This document shows, in pieces, positions 8,551-16,441 of a stretch of DNA of 37,280 bases (positions are counted from its first letter, which is position 1; every line of letters starts with the position of its first letter). Source of the DNA: Rhizobiales bacterium 24-66-13 (lineage in GTDB: Bacteria > Pseudomonadota > Alphaproteobacteria > Rhizobiales > Xanthobacteraceae). Under the pieces are notes generated by a model. That model was not told where the DNA came from, ran no database searches, and saw only the letters and a list, made by a program, of their open reading frames with translations. Made by a program: the position numbers and the translations under genes. Location: NCBI GenBank assembly GCA_002257205.1, contig NCHM01000010.1, positions 1-37,280 on the forward strand. Reading direction: 5' to 3'.

Positions 8551-8831
8551 TGGGGCGTGGGCGACCTCGTCAGGGAGAGAAGAAAGAAAGAGGAGCGGAA
8601 GCCGCTGCTCGCAGACCGGGCAGGCCGGTGCCGCTGACGCTTAACCGCCGCCTGCGCAAGCCCGGCCCGTCGTCCTGCGCAGGGCCGTCGGCCCCGCTGG
8701 TCCTGCCGGGCAGGGCTGCTCGGCCGCAGTTGCACCCGTCCGCCCGCTCAGCGGGCCGGAGGGGGTCTTCGGGAAGAAGACGAGAGAGGGCTGGCCGGAG
8801 CCGGTCGGCAACCCCTTGAAGGAGCAATCCC
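8551..8831. other. Non-coding GC-rich leader of the ParB-like gene
   Basis: About 280 bases with no supported gene. It begins with a purine tract (8574-8607, agggagagaagaaagaaag and similar), continues with several short GC stems (for example around CCGGGCAGGCCGG), and ends with AAGGAG before the ATG at 8832. A promoter is expected here, but I cannot pick convincing -35 and -10 boxes. Confidence 0.45.
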
Positions 8832-10481
8832 ATGCGTCTCATGAAGATCGACCCGCGCGCGCTGAAGGACAATCCCGACCGCCTGCGCCAGACCAAATCC
8901 ACGCCGCAGGCCGATGCGCTGCTGCTGGCGACCATCAAGGCCGTCGGCATCGTGCAGCCCCCGGTCGTCTCGCCTGAAGCCGACGGCGGCAACGGCTACA
9001 TCATCCATGCCGGCCATCGCCGCGTGAAGCAGGCGATCGCGGCGGGTCTCGATGAGATCGACGTGCTCGTCGACGAGGTGGCGAACGACAACGGGGCCAT
9101 GCGCTCCATGGTCACGAACATCGCCTTCGAGCCGATGAACCCGGTTGACCAGTGGCGGGCGATCGAGCGCCTCGTCGCACTCGGCTGGACCGAGGAGGCG
9201 ATCGGCGTCGCGCTCGCGCTGCCGGTGCGCCAGATCAGGAAGCTGCGGCTCCTGGCCAACGTGCTGCCGGCCATGCTCGACCATATAGCGAAGGGCGACA
9301 TGCCCAACGAGCAGCAGCTGCGGACGATCGCCGCGGCGTCGCCCGACGAGCAGCGCGAGGTCTGGAAGGCGCACAAGCCGAAGAAGGGTGACCCGCAGGT
9401 CTCCTGGTGGAGCCTCGCCAACGGCCTGTCCAGGAAGCAGATGTATGCGCGCGATGCCAGCTTCGGCGATGACCTGGCCCAGGCGTATGGCATCCAGTGG
9501 GTCGAGGACCTGTTCGCCCCGGCCGATCAGGACAGCCGCTACACCACGGACGTCGAGGCCTTTCTCGGTGCCCAGCAGGAGTGGATGACCGCGCACCTGC
9601 CGAAGAGGGGCGTCATCACCGAGGCGAACGCCTGGGGCGAGCCGACGCTGCCACTGAGGGCCGAGCGCGTTCACGGTAAGCCGGGCAAGTCCGATCGGAC
9701 TGCGATGTATCTCGACCGTGAGGGGAAGGTGCAGACTGTCCACTTCCGGATGCCGGAGCCGAAGAAGGCCAAGGACAAGGTGGTGGATGACGGCGACGAC
9801 GCCATCGTCGCCCGGCCACGCCCGCCGGTGACGGGCAAGGGGATCGACATGATCGGCGACCTGCGCACCGACGCCCTGCACGAGGCGCTCGCCCGCGCGC
9901 CGATCAGTGACGATGCGCTGATGGCGCTGCTGGTGATCTCGCTCGCCGGTCGCAACATCACCATCCAGTCGGGGGCTTCGGACGACATCTACGGCTTCGC
10001 CAGGATGGATCGTCACGCCGCCCGCCTCGTCGGCGATGACGGCAAGCTCTTCTACGACATGGAGACGCTGCGCATCGCGGCCCGGTCGGCGCTGATCGAC
10101 GTCCTCTCGGCCCGTCAGAACCGCAGCGCGAGCGGGATCGTCGCCCGGATCGCGGGCGATGCCATCGGCGCGGACAACTTCCTGCCGAACATGGGCACGG
10201 AGGACTTCCTCTCGTGCCTGTCGCGGCAGGCCCTCGAGGCCTCCTGCAAGGATACGCCGGTGCTGCCGCGGCCGCGGGTGAAGGACACGCGGGCGGCCTT
10301 GGTCGCTCACTTCGCCGAAGAGCGTTTCGTTCATCCGGCAGCGCTCTTCGCGCCCGATGCCGCCGAACTGGCGGCCTGGCTGTCGTCGAACGAGCCCGAT
10401 GAGGACCAGGAGGCGGATCGCTCGCGTGACACCGGCGACGGCGAGCACGACGAGGGCGCGTTCCGCGAGGCGGCCGAATAG
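8832..10481 (+). CDS. ParB-like nuclease/partition-domain protein
   Basis: A 549-residue protein with a ParB N-terminal domain in its first ~110 residues. It has the substrate-binding motif GIVQPPVV (39-46) and the CTP-binding arginine box GHRR (61-64). A helix-turn-helix-like segment follows (WTEEAIGVALALPVRQIRKLRLLANV). The rest (about 180-549) is specific to this plasmid family and ends in a long acidic tail (DEDQEADRSRDTGDGEHDEG). AAGGAG lies seven bases before the ATG. No parA gene is adjacent, and the protein is much longer than a standard plasmid ParB. A role in gene regulation or in handling transferred DNA is therefore as likely as partition. No catalytic residue is obvious beyond the ParB core. 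Confidence 0.8.
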   Translation: MRLMKIDPRALKDNPDRLRQTKSTPQADALLLATIKAVGIVQPPVVSPEADGGNGYIIHAGHRRVKQAIAAGLDEIDVLVDEVANDNGAMRSMVTNIAFEPMNPVDQWRAIERLVALGWTEEAIGVALALPVRQIRKLRLLANVLPAMLDHIAKGDMPNEQQLRTIAAASPDEQREVWKAHKPKKGDPQVSWWSLANGLSRKQMYARDASFGDDLAQAYGIQWVEDLFAPADQDSRYTTDVEAFLGAQQEWMTAHLPKRGVITEANAWGEPTLPLRAERVHGKPGKSDRTAMYLDREGKVQTVHFRMPEPKKAKDKVVDDGDDAIVARPRPPVTGKGIDMIGDLRTDALHEALARAPISDDALMALLVISLAGRNITIQSGASDDIYGFARMDRHAARLVGDDGKLFYDMETLRIAARSALIDVLSARQNRSASGIVARIAGDAIGADNFLPNMGTEDFLSCLSRQALEASCKDTPVLPRPRVKDTRAALVAHFAEERFVHPAALFAPDAAELAAWLSSNEPDEDQEADRSRDTGDGEHDEGAFREAAE

Positions 10482-10512
10482 CCGTGTCCCCGTCTTCTTC
10501 CGAACGACCTTT

Positions 10513-10537
10513 CCGCCGTCGGCCATGCCGGCGGCGG
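10513..10537. terminator. GC hairpin after the ParB-like gene
   Basis: CCGCCG and CGGCGG arms, with an inner GGC/GCC pairing around CAT, form a strong hairpin about 30 bases after the ParB-like stop. It is followed by TTCTGTTT, a weak U-rich tail. It may end or attenuate transcription before the next gene, which has its own GGAGG site. Confidence 0.4.
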
Positions 10538-10571
10538 TTCTGTTTCCAGCCATGCGAACACGGAGGACACA

Positions 10572-11048
10572 ATGTCCGCGCATCTGATCTACGACTCTGC
10601 GCCGATAGGCGCTCTGATTGCCTGGTCCGACGGGACGCCGCAGCCGCCCGCCCGCTTCAAGCGCAAACTCTCGGCGTGGCAAACGCAGAATAGCCGAGGC
10701 CGGCTGATCCGCAGGCAGGGCGAGCGCGGCATGGGCAACGTCACGCTGTCGGCGAACTTCACCGTGCACGAAGCGGATTTTGGCGCCGGGGGCGTCATAG
10801 CGATCCGCGTGTACCGGACCTTCGCGCTGGACTCGGCCCTGCGCTTCACGATCCTGGAACGCCCGGCCGTCGGATCGGTGCGGATCTTCAACCATTCGGG
10901 CGAGGGCGCCGAGCTTGTCCATCTCGCCGCCGACCGCCGGGCAGCGGAGGAATGGCTGTGCCGGCACGGCTATCCCCGCGCTGTGCTCGAGGAGGTCACG
11001 GCGGACGAGGTTGGGGCCGATATCGCCGAGGGGAGGACGGCAGCATGA
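10572..11048 (+). CDS. Conserved-type plasmid hypothetical protein (158 aa)
   Basis: Starts MSAHLIYDSAPIGALIAWSDG, with GGAGG five bases before the ATG. It is basic in the first third (RFKRKLSAWQ, RGRLIRRQGERG) and then has a beta-rich stretch of alternating hydrophobics (FTVHEADFGAGGVIAIRVYRTF). There is no signal peptide and one cysteine. I do not recognise the family. Its stop overlaps the start of the next gene in an ATGA tetranucleotide, and that gene overlaps a third in the same way. The three are therefore almost certainly translated from one mRNA, and the product probably works with the DUF7007-like protein. Confidence 0.65.
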   Translation: MSAHLIYDSAPIGALIAWSDGTPQPPARFKRKLSAWQTQNSRGRLIRRQGERGMGNVTLSANFTVHEADFGAGGVIAIRVYRTFALDSALRFTILERPAVGSVRIFNHSGEGAELVHLAADRRAAEEWLCRHGYPRAVLEEVTADEVGADIAEGRTAA

Positions 11049-11929
11049 CCGCCTCCACTCCCAATCGACTCGATGATGGCCCCCCGGAAATTCCGGGGGC
11101 GACGTTCGGCCGAAGCGCCGACGGGCTTCCCGTTGCGCGCGTCGGAGATCTCACCTTCGCCATAGTGCCGGGGCGAGACGGGCATTTTCTCGCGAGCGCG
11201 TGGCGGGTGCAGCGGCCGCTCGACCAGCTGAAGCGGGCTGATTTCTATTCCCATCACGGTGCTGTCGCCGACGAGGTAGCATTTCGGGCGCGCATGTCCG
11301 AGCAGGCCGAGCATAGCCGTGAGCTGAAGGCGCTCTCGCGGAAGGTGACGCGAGTTTCGTGCAGCACGCCGTGGGGTCCGTCCCAGACCGCCACGATCCA
11401 CGCCGACGGCATCATCGAGCATTCGACCGCCGGGCATGGCGGCTTCCATCTCTCGCTGGATCGGAACGCGCAGGTTCATCCCATGCTGCGCAGCGAGGGC
11501 GGCTACTATGAAGAGGATTGCGCATGGGCGATCGTGGCGATCACCTTCCCCGATCTCTTCACCTGCTATGAGCGCCGCTGCGCCGAGAAGACGCTGAAGG
11601 ACGGCTGGCCTGACGCCTGGGAGACGATCTTCGGAACGATCCTCGGCCCGGGGGAGTCCTGTGAGAAGGACCGCCGCGCCTTCGAGGCGCGGCACGCCGA
11701 CGATTGGATCGTCGTCTCCGCCATCACCTCGAGCCACCGGGCAGGCTTCGTCGAATGCGTGGCAACGCCCGGTGGCAAGCGCGGTGCCGGGACGCAGAAG
11801 CGGCGTTTTCTCGTGCCGTCCGGCGAATACGAGGTCGGGCGCTTCGGCTTCGTCATCGATCCGGATCGGCACCAGGTCTACGGTGGCCCGTCGGACTTCG
11901 CGGGCTGGCAGTCGGGGAGGCCGGCATGA
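11045..11929 (+). CDS. DUF7007-like conserved plasmid protein
   Basis: A 294-residue protein starting MTASTPNRLDDGPPEIPG. The frame is open upstream, but the ATGA overlap with the previous gene sets the start. The core (about 105-285) contains STPWGPSQTATIHADGIIEHSTAGHGG, SEGGYYEEDCAWAIVAITFP and HADDWIVVSAI. From memory this matches proteins labelled DUF7007 on Rhizobiales plasmids; the match is not verified. Two histidine-containing loops and conserved acidic residues (YYEEDCAW) could form a metal site, but no known catalytic motif is present. It has no membrane segments and is probably cytosolic. It overlaps the following zinc-finger frame by four bases. Confidence 0.6.
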   Translation: MTASTPNRLDDGPPEIPGATFGRSADGLPVARVGDLTFAIVPGRDGHFLASAWRVQRPLDQLKRADFYSHHGAVADEVAFRARMSEQAEHSRELKALSRKVTRVSCSTPWGPSQTATIHADGIIEHSTAGHGGFHLSLDRNAQVHPMLRSEGGYYEEDCAWAIVAITFPDLFTCYERRCAEKTLKDGWPDAWETIFGTILGPGESCEKDRRAFEARHADDWIVVSAITSSHRAGFVECVATPGGKRGAGTQKRRFLVPSGEYEVGRFGFVIDPDRHQVYGGPSDFAGWQSGRPA

Positions 11930-12140
11930 TCATGCCCTCCGATCGCCGGTCGCTCCTTCACCGCATGGAGGAGGCGCGCCGGCAGAGTGGGCCGGACCAT
12001 CCTGTGACCCGCGTGGCCTGTCCAACCTGTCATGCTGCGCCGGGAGCCTGGTATCGCCGCCCGTCGGGACATCGCGCGGCAGATCGGCCCGACGCGGCCA
12101 CCGTCGTCTCGGCCATGACGAAGATCTCCGTCGTTCAACC
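11926..12140 (+). pseudogene. Degenerate zinc-finger protein gene without a proper stop
   Basis: An ATGA overlap with the previous gene starts a frame reading MIMPSDRRSLLHRMEEARRQ and then VACPTCHAAPGAWYRRPSGHRA. This resembles the short zinc-finger proteins whose motif is CPxC...AxC..PSGxxxxxH. The third cysteine is tyrosine here (AWYRR), so the finger is probably not functional. After GHRAAD the sequence loses family resemblance. The frame then stays open into the next gene, with its first stop only at 13038. The end at about 12140 is my estimate of where family-like sequence ceases. A frameshift or a 3' replacement could explain this. Confidence 0.45.
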
Positions 12141-12616
12141 TTCCGCGGATGATCGTGCCGATGCGAGGAGCCGGCCGCCTTGCGGTGCCTGGAAGTCAGG
12201 GCGCACTCGGTGGAGATCACCTACCGGAGAGGGTGCTTTCGGAGGCGCGCCCGCCGTGGGTTTGGGGCGGCTCGCCCCGGATCATGGGTCTCCTCTCCTG
12301 TGGTTTCGGTGCAGTCGCATCGCCACCTGCCGGCCTGTCCTCGGGTTTGGCGCGCTCGTAAACCGGCGGCCGGCGCTTTCCAAGGCCGCTTTGCGCCGCG
12401 TTGCGGCCGGTGCCGCCACTCTCGACAGAGCGAGCCCGCGTCCCGCGCGAGGCCCTGTCGGCCCTGCTTGTCCGCAAACCCGCCCCGCTCGATCCGGCAA
12501 CCCCGGACCTTGGGATGCGCCGGTCGTACCGCCGGTTTTTTCCGATCGCACCCGAGGGCAGGCCGGCAGGCGCCGGTCCGGACCCTCCGGGAGAAACCGA
12601 AGGAAAGGACTATCCC
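12141..12616. other. 476-base stretch without a supported gene
   Basis: This GC-rich stretch before the 195-residue gene has several overlapping open frames on both strands, but none has a ribosome site, family resemblance or sensible composition. Notable points are a T6 run at about 12537-12542 after CCGGTCGTACCGCCGG, and GGAAAGGA shortly before the ATG at 12617. The overlong leader and the broken zinc-finger gene upstream suggest that part of a gene was lost here. Confidence 0.4.
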
Positions 12617-13204
12617 ATGACCAGGATCGCTCGTGTCACGCCCAAGCCCGCCAAGGTCGCTCAGTTCCGCAAGGGCACAACCCTCGAAATGGTCAGGCTC
12701 TGCTGCCCAGACGCCGGCCAGGTCACGCTCATCGCAGAGAGCTTCGGCCTTGCGATCCTCGACAGCGAACGCATCCGCGAGACCCATCGGACGATGATCG
12801 TCGCCACCGCCGAGGCGCTCGGCGAAGGTCTCGGCGAGCGGGCGATGCAGATCCACCTCCAGCGCATCGTCGGCGCCTATGTCGGCTCCGCCCACGGGGC
12901 AGGGCAGTTCTATTCCCGCGCGGTCACGGAAGCCCGCGATGCGACGGCCAAGGTGGCCTGCGACCTCCGCGACGAGGACGTCGACGGCCCCGTCGGGTTC
13001 GACAGTGCCGCGCAGCGCAAGCGCGAATTCGCCGCTGACATGGCGCTCCAGTCCCATGCCCTCTGTATGGCGGCCGAGGGCGCGGCGGCGGCCTACGAGC
13101 ATGTCGTCGGCGAGACGTGGAAGCCGTTCGAGCGGACGCTCGACAATCCCGGCCAGAGCATCGACCGCAGGGCCGCCGCGGCGCAGATGGCGGCTTTCGG
13201 ATAA
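12617..13204 (+). CDS. Conserved-type plasmid hypothetical protein (195 aa)
   Basis: Starts MTRIARVTPKPAKVAQFRKG, with GGAAAGGA about eight bases before the ATG. The frame is open further upstream, but that part reads as arbitrary GC-rich sequence. The protein appears largely alpha-helical and rich in alanine (EALGEGLGERAMQIHLQRIVGAY; MALQSHALCMAAEGAAAAYEHV). It has two to three cysteines and no signal peptide. I do not recognise the family. A strong hairpin begins eight bases after its stop, so transcription probably ends there. Confidence 0.6.
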   Translation: MTRIARVTPKPAKVAQFRKGTTLEMVRLCCPDAGQVTLIAESFGLAILDSERIRETHRTMIVATAEALGEGLGERAMQIHLQRIVGAYVGSAHGAGQFYSRAVTEARDATAKVACDLRDEDVDGPVGFDSAAQRKREFAADMALQSHALCMAAEGAAAAYEHVVGETWKPFERTLDNPGQSIDRRAAAAQMAAFG

Positions 13205-13211
13205 GCCGCCT

Positions 13212-13235
13212 CGGGCGAGGCTCCGGCCTCGCCCG
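13212..13235 (+). terminator. Strong stem-loop terminator
   Basis: Two perfectly paired 10-base arms, CGGGCGAGGC and GCCTCGCCCG, enclose a TCCG tetraloop, followed by TTCTC. It starts eight bases after the stop of the 195-residue gene and separates that gene from the converging vapC. The U tail is short, so termination may be partial. Confidence 0.65.
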
Positions 13236-13285
13236 TTCTCATCTCGACGGGCCGGCGCCTTGTGAACCAGTCCGCCATCCTGCAG

Positions 13286-13759
13286 CTACCGCGAGCGGCC
13301 GACATTCGGGCTCAGTGGAAATAGCGCCGGATCATCATTCCAGGGGTCGAAGATGGACGCGCCTGACGAGCACGCATCCTTCACATTGCGTGTGACCAAG
13401 TAGAGGTCATGTTCGATGGCCGTCGCCGCCAGCAGGGTGTCGATCACCGGCGGGGCATGCCCCGATGCGCGCTTCACCTCTCCCGAGATGCGACCCCAGC
13501 GGCGTACGATCCGGTCGCCGAGCGGAAGGACGCGCTCCCCGAACCTCACTTCCAATGCATCGCGCGCTGCAATGTAGCGGGGGCGGTCCGAGTGATCGTC
13601 GGCGAGGTTGTGAATGCCCTTGTCGTATTCGGCGAGCGTGAGCACGCTGATGTGGAACCGGCTCTCCTCCTGCGCCGCGGCCCAGGATTTCACCGACGGC
13701 GCCCCGCGCGGATTGATCAGGGCGGCAACGACGTTCGTGTCCAGAAGCCAGCCCTTCAC
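13286..13759 (-). CDS. vapC: VapC-family PIN-domain toxin
   Basis: A 157-residue PIN-domain ribonuclease of the VapC/FitB type. The first acidic residue is D7 in WLLDTNVV, followed by E44 in LTLAEY and D107 in PPVIDTLLAATAIEHDLYLVTRN; together these make the metal-binding site. VapC toxins usually cut initiator tRNA or rRNA; the target here is unknown. The start codon overlaps the antitoxin stop (ATGA), the standard arrangement for co-translation. It converges on the terminator hairpin of the preceding plus-strand gene. All key acidic residues are present, so the toxin looks active. Confidence 0.85.
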   Translation of the reverse strand: MKGWLLDTNVVAALINPRGAPSVKSWAAAQEESRFHISVLTLAEYDKGIHNLADDHSDRPRYIAARDALEVRFGERVLPLGDRIVRRWGRISGEVKRASGHAPPVIDTLLAATAIEHDLYLVTRNVKDACSSGASIFDPWNDDPALFPLSPNVGRSR

Positions 13760-14040
13760 AGCTCGATGTCCCGGCCACGATCAATCTCACGTTCGAGATC
13801 GATCCCGCCAAGGTGCAGGCTCTCCATGAACATGACGAAGGGCGCCCGCGGTTCCGGGGGCACGAGGCGTTCGAACTCCTCGATGCTCATCACCACGACC
13901 GCATCGTGCCCGCGCACGCTCACGCGCTGTGGCCCGTGCTCGCGTGCTTGCCGCACCATCTCGCTGAACCGCGCCTTTGCATCTTCGAGCTTCCAGCGTC
14001 CGGCTCCCGCCGCCTTCCTGGCATCCGCCTGCTTGGCCAT
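13756..14040 (-). CDS. Phd/YefM-type antitoxin (partner of VapC)
   Basis: A 94-residue antitoxin starting MAKQADARKAAGAGRWKLEDAK. The segment WKLEDAKARFSEMVRQAREHGPQRVSVRGHDAVVVMSIEEFERL is the classic Phd/YefM DNA-binding fold. The tail (RAPFVMFMESLHLGGIDLEREIDR) would wrap the toxin. The frame is open far upstream, but the ATG at 14040 gives the right length. Its ribosome site is weak (AAAAGA). A pair of direct repeats just upstream is a likely operator. It should repress the operon together with VapC and be degraded faster than the toxin, giving plasmid addiction; this is family knowledge. Confidence 0.85.
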   Translation of the reverse strand: MAKQADARKAAGAGRWKLEDAKARFSEMVRQAREHGPQRVSVRGHDAVVVMSIEEFERLVPPEPRAPFVMFMESLHLGGIDLEREIDRGRDIEL

Positions 14041-14051
14041 TCTTTTGCACC

Positions 14052-14075
14052 TGGTCAGATGGTCAGGAATATAGC
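14052..14075 (-). promoter_or_regulatory. Likely vapBC promoter/operator
   Basis: TGGTCAG occurs twice in direct repeat (14052-14058 and 14060-14066), one helical turn or less upstream of the antitoxin start. Immediately beyond it, the minus strand reads GCTATATT (about 14068-14075), a good -10 candidate. I found no clear -35. The repeats sit where an autorepressing antitoxin would bind. Confidence 0.45.
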
Positions 14076-14343
14076 ACGGCACCACCGACCGCGCCAGACG
14101 GGAGCTGGCGAGTGCCTGAGAAAGGGGGAGTTGAGATCCCGCTGCCGCGGCCCGTCCCAGATGGCGGTCCTGCCGGAACCTGCGGTCCGCGCAACGGCTG
14201 CGCCGTCCTCCACTGTCGTTCCGGCCCTTCCCGTCCGCCGCATACGCAGCGGACGGTCGGGTGCACGTCCCCCGATCGTCCCGGCACCGGACCTCCGTGA
14301 CGGGGCCGCGAAGGGCGCGGCCTCCGAAATGGAGGTCAGGACG
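14076..14343. other. GC-rich intergenic leader before ardC
   Basis: About 270 bases between the divergent vapBC and ardC genes with no supported coding sequence. Several frames are open but have no ribosome site or family resemblance. It ends in GAAATGGAGGTCAGGACG, a strong GGAGG eight bases before the ardC ATG. The ardC promoter must lie here or further left, but I cannot place it. Confidence 0.4.
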
Positions 14344-15270
14344 ATGAAAGAGAAGGAATCCGGATCGCGCGCGGACATCTATGTGCGCATCACCGAGAGG
14401 ATCGTCGCGGAGCTGGAGAAGGGCGTGCGCCCCTGGGTCCAGCCCTGGAGCGCCGGCCACGCGAACGGCCGGATCACCCGTCCGCTGCGCCACAACGGCG
14501 AGCCCTATAGCGGTCTCAACGTGCTCTTGCTCTGGTCGGAGGCGATGGCACGGGGCTTCACAGCCCCGACCTGGATGACGTTCCGACAGGCGCGCGAACT
14601 CGGCGGGCACGTCCGCAAAGGGGAAACCAGCGCCACGGTCATCTATGCGAGCCGCTTCACCAAGACCGAGACCGATGCCCGCGGCGACGAGGTCGAGCGC
14701 GCCATCCCGTTCCTCAAGGCCTACGGCGTCTTCAATGTCGGCCAGATCGAGGGCCTGCCGGAGCATTATCATGCGCCGGCGCAGCCCGTACTCGATCCGG
14801 TCGAGCGCCTCGCCCATGCGGACCGCTTCTTCGCCCGGACCGGCGCGGTGATCCGGCACGGCGGCGCGCGGGCGTTCTATTCGCCCTCGACCGACCACAT
14901 CCAGATGCCGCCGTTCGAGGCCTTCCGGGACGCGGCGTCGTACGTTGCGGTCCTCAGCCACGAGCAAATCCATTGGACTGCGGATTCCCGCCGCGTCGGC
15001 CGCGATCTCAGCCGCTACGCGAAGGACCGCACCGAACGCGCGCGCGAGGAACTCGTTGCCGAGATCGGGTCGGCGCTGCTCTGCGCGGACCTCGGCATCG
15101 TGCCGGAGCTGGAGCCGCGCCCCGACCACGCGGCTTATGTTGCGAGCTGGGTAGCCGTCCTGGCCGATGACCGGCGGGCCATCTTCCAGGCCGCGGCGCA
15201 TGCGCAGCGGGCGGTTGCATTCCTGCATGGGCTTCAGCCCAGCACGGAGACGGAGCGGGAGGCAGCCTGA
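14344..15270 (+). CDS. ardC: ArdC-type antirestriction protein with zincin metallopeptidase domain
   Basis: A 308-residue protein. The N-terminal ~130 residues are the ArdC ssDNA-binding domain (DIYVRITERIVAELEKGVRPWVQPW; LNVLLLW; WMTFRQARELGGHVRKGE). The C-terminal domain (about 150-300) is a zincin-like peptidase with SHEQIHWT, giving ligands H206 and H210 and catalytic E207, plus a likely third ligand E240 in EELVAEIGSALLC. ArdC of plasmid pSa binds single-stranded DNA and protects it during transfer; related proteins block type I restriction. GGAGG lies eight bases before the ATG at 14344; an upstream ATG at 14329 is less well placed. Its stop overlaps the next (truncated) gene by one base, so the two were an operon. 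All active-site residues are intact. Confidence 0.9.
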   Translation: MKEKESGSRADIYVRITERIVAELEKGVRPWVQPWSAGHANGRITRPLRHNGEPYSGLNVLLLWSEAMARGFTAPTWMTFRQARELGGHVRKGETSATVIYASRFTKTETDARGDEVERAIPFLKAYGVFNVGQIEGLPEHYHAPAQPVLDPVERLAHADRFFARTGAVIRHGGARAFYSPSTDHIQMPPFEAFRDAASYVAVLSHEQIHWTADSRRVGRDLSRYAKDRTERAREELVAEIGSALLCADLGIVPELEPRPDHAAYVASWVAVLADDRRAIFQAAAHAQRAVAFLHGLQPSTETEREAA

Positions 15271-15548
15271 TGCTTCACGCACCGCTTCTTGCAGGGGAGG
15301 GCGGTTCGCCCTCCCCGATCCGCCTGCGCGTGCTCTCGCTCGGCGCCGGCGTCCAATCCACGACGATGGCCCTCCTCGCCGCGCACGGAGAAATCGGTCC
15401 GATGCCGGATTGCGCCATCTTCGCCGATACAGGCTGGGAGCCGCGCGCGGTTTGTCGCGCAACTCCTGATTTTCGCATCAAAATCGCCGGCGCTGATTTT
15501 TCAGGCTGTCATTTTCCAAAGTTGGCTTCAGCAGATTGCCAGAAATAG
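15270..15548 (+). pseudogene. PAPS-reductase-like gene, cut after codon 61
   Basis: The first ~61 residues (IRLRVLSLGAGVQSTTMALLAAHGE, then MPDCAIFADTGWEPRAV) match the N-terminus of the plasmid-borne phosphoadenosine-phosphosulfate-reductase-like family. The nucleotide-binding SLGAGVQST loop is intact. Family members run well over 200 residues, but here similarity ends at about 15452. The frame then runs into lower-GC unrelated sequence and stops at 15548. The rest of the gene is not found in the window. This is a clear junction where foreign DNA entered or a deletion occurred. The fragment cannot make an active enzyme. Confidence 0.7.
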
Positions 15549-15667
15549 CTTCAGCAGCGGTTCCGCGTGTGGCGATGCCGGAGATTGTGCCGGTTTGAAC
15601 TTGGCCGACTCGCACTGGACCCGGCCAGTCGTGGCCGCTATGCGGACATTTCTGCCGGCTGATCCGT

Positions 15668-16381
15668 TCAGACTTTCTCCCACTCCATAATGTTGAAATA
15701 CGGTGAGCGGGCATAGCGGGCAGCTTTCTCTGGATCGCCACCTGATGGCCTTGGCTCATCATAATGAACCAGCCGGAGGCCATTAGCCAAGAGCACCCTC
15801 ATGTAGGTGCTTAGTGGCCGATGCCAGTTCCTGATCGCGATACCACCCCACGCTAGCCAGATCGGTCGTTCGTCAAGATAGTTGTCAATCTCGAAGTATG
15901 GCCTTTCACCTTCGGGACGCTTCCACCCACCGGCAGTGTTGAAGCTGTTCAGGTTGGCGATGAGTAGCGAACCTCCGGGGCGAAGAACCCGAGCCATTTC
16001 TCCAATGCCGTCCTCTAGGCCCTCAATGTCAATTAGCGACAAGTAGCTGACAACCAGGTCAAAACTGCCTTCAGGGAATGGAATGCTTTCGGCGGTCGCA
16101 TCAATGTAGCAACCTTCGCTATCCCGATCTTGCGCCGCTTCCCGCAAGGCTCGTGTCGGCTCGATCCCAATAGCCTCTATGCCCTCTTCTCGCAACATGC
16201 GGCAAAAACGGCCCTCGCCACATCCTACATCAAGGGCCCTTTCAAAATTCCCTTTACGCACGCGCGCCATCATCGGGGCATCGAGAACATGAATACGGCC
16301 AAAGTCGCCGCTGTCGCCCAAGGCGTTTATCCAGGCCTTTGCAGAGGTATCCCACCCGCTTTCATCATGGCTGATGCTCAT
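15668..16381 (-). CDS. Class I SAM-dependent methyltransferase on a lower-GC insert
   Basis: A 237-residue Rossmann-fold methyltransferase. Motif I is ALDVGCGEGRF (49-59), the post-motif-I acidic residue is in AIGIEP, and motif IV/post-IV is FDLVVSYLSLIDIE with LRPGGSLLIAN following. The layout fits small-molecule methyltransferases (Methyltransf_11/25) rather than DNA methylases; no substrate can be named. I chose the ATG at 16381, which has GGAAGG seven bases upstream; a GTG at 16417 would add 12 residues. The base composition is visibly lower in GC than all neighbours (for example 30 G+C in the 60 bases from 15841), so it was acquired from another source. It replaces the missing end of the PAPS-reductase-like gene and abuts a recombinase remnant. 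Confidence 0.8.
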   Translation of the reverse strand: MSISHDESGWDTSAKAWINALGDSGDFGRIHVLDAPMMARVRKGNFERALDVGCGEGRFCRMLREEGIEAIGIEPTRALREAAQDRDSEGCYIDATAESIPFPEGSFDLVVSYLSLIDIEGLEDGIGEMARVLRPGGSLLIANLNSFNTAGGWKRPEGERPYFEIDNYLDERPIWLAWGGIAIRNWHRPLSTYMRVLLANGLRLVHYDEPRPSGGDPEKAARYARSPYFNIMEWEKV

Positions 16382-16441
16382 ACCCCGCCCTTCCACTGTA
16401 GGCGTGCGGTATGGCACCTTCGCCGACTGACGGCTATGGGC

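Noticed and set aside
8748-10967. 739-codon minus-strand open frame
   Set aside because: Antisense to the ParB-like gene; composition is that of a GC-driven shadow.
13756-15462. 568-codon minus-strand frame ending in the Phd-type antitoxin
   Set aside because: Only the last 94 codons are antitoxin-like; the upstream part is antisense to ardC. The real start is at 14040.
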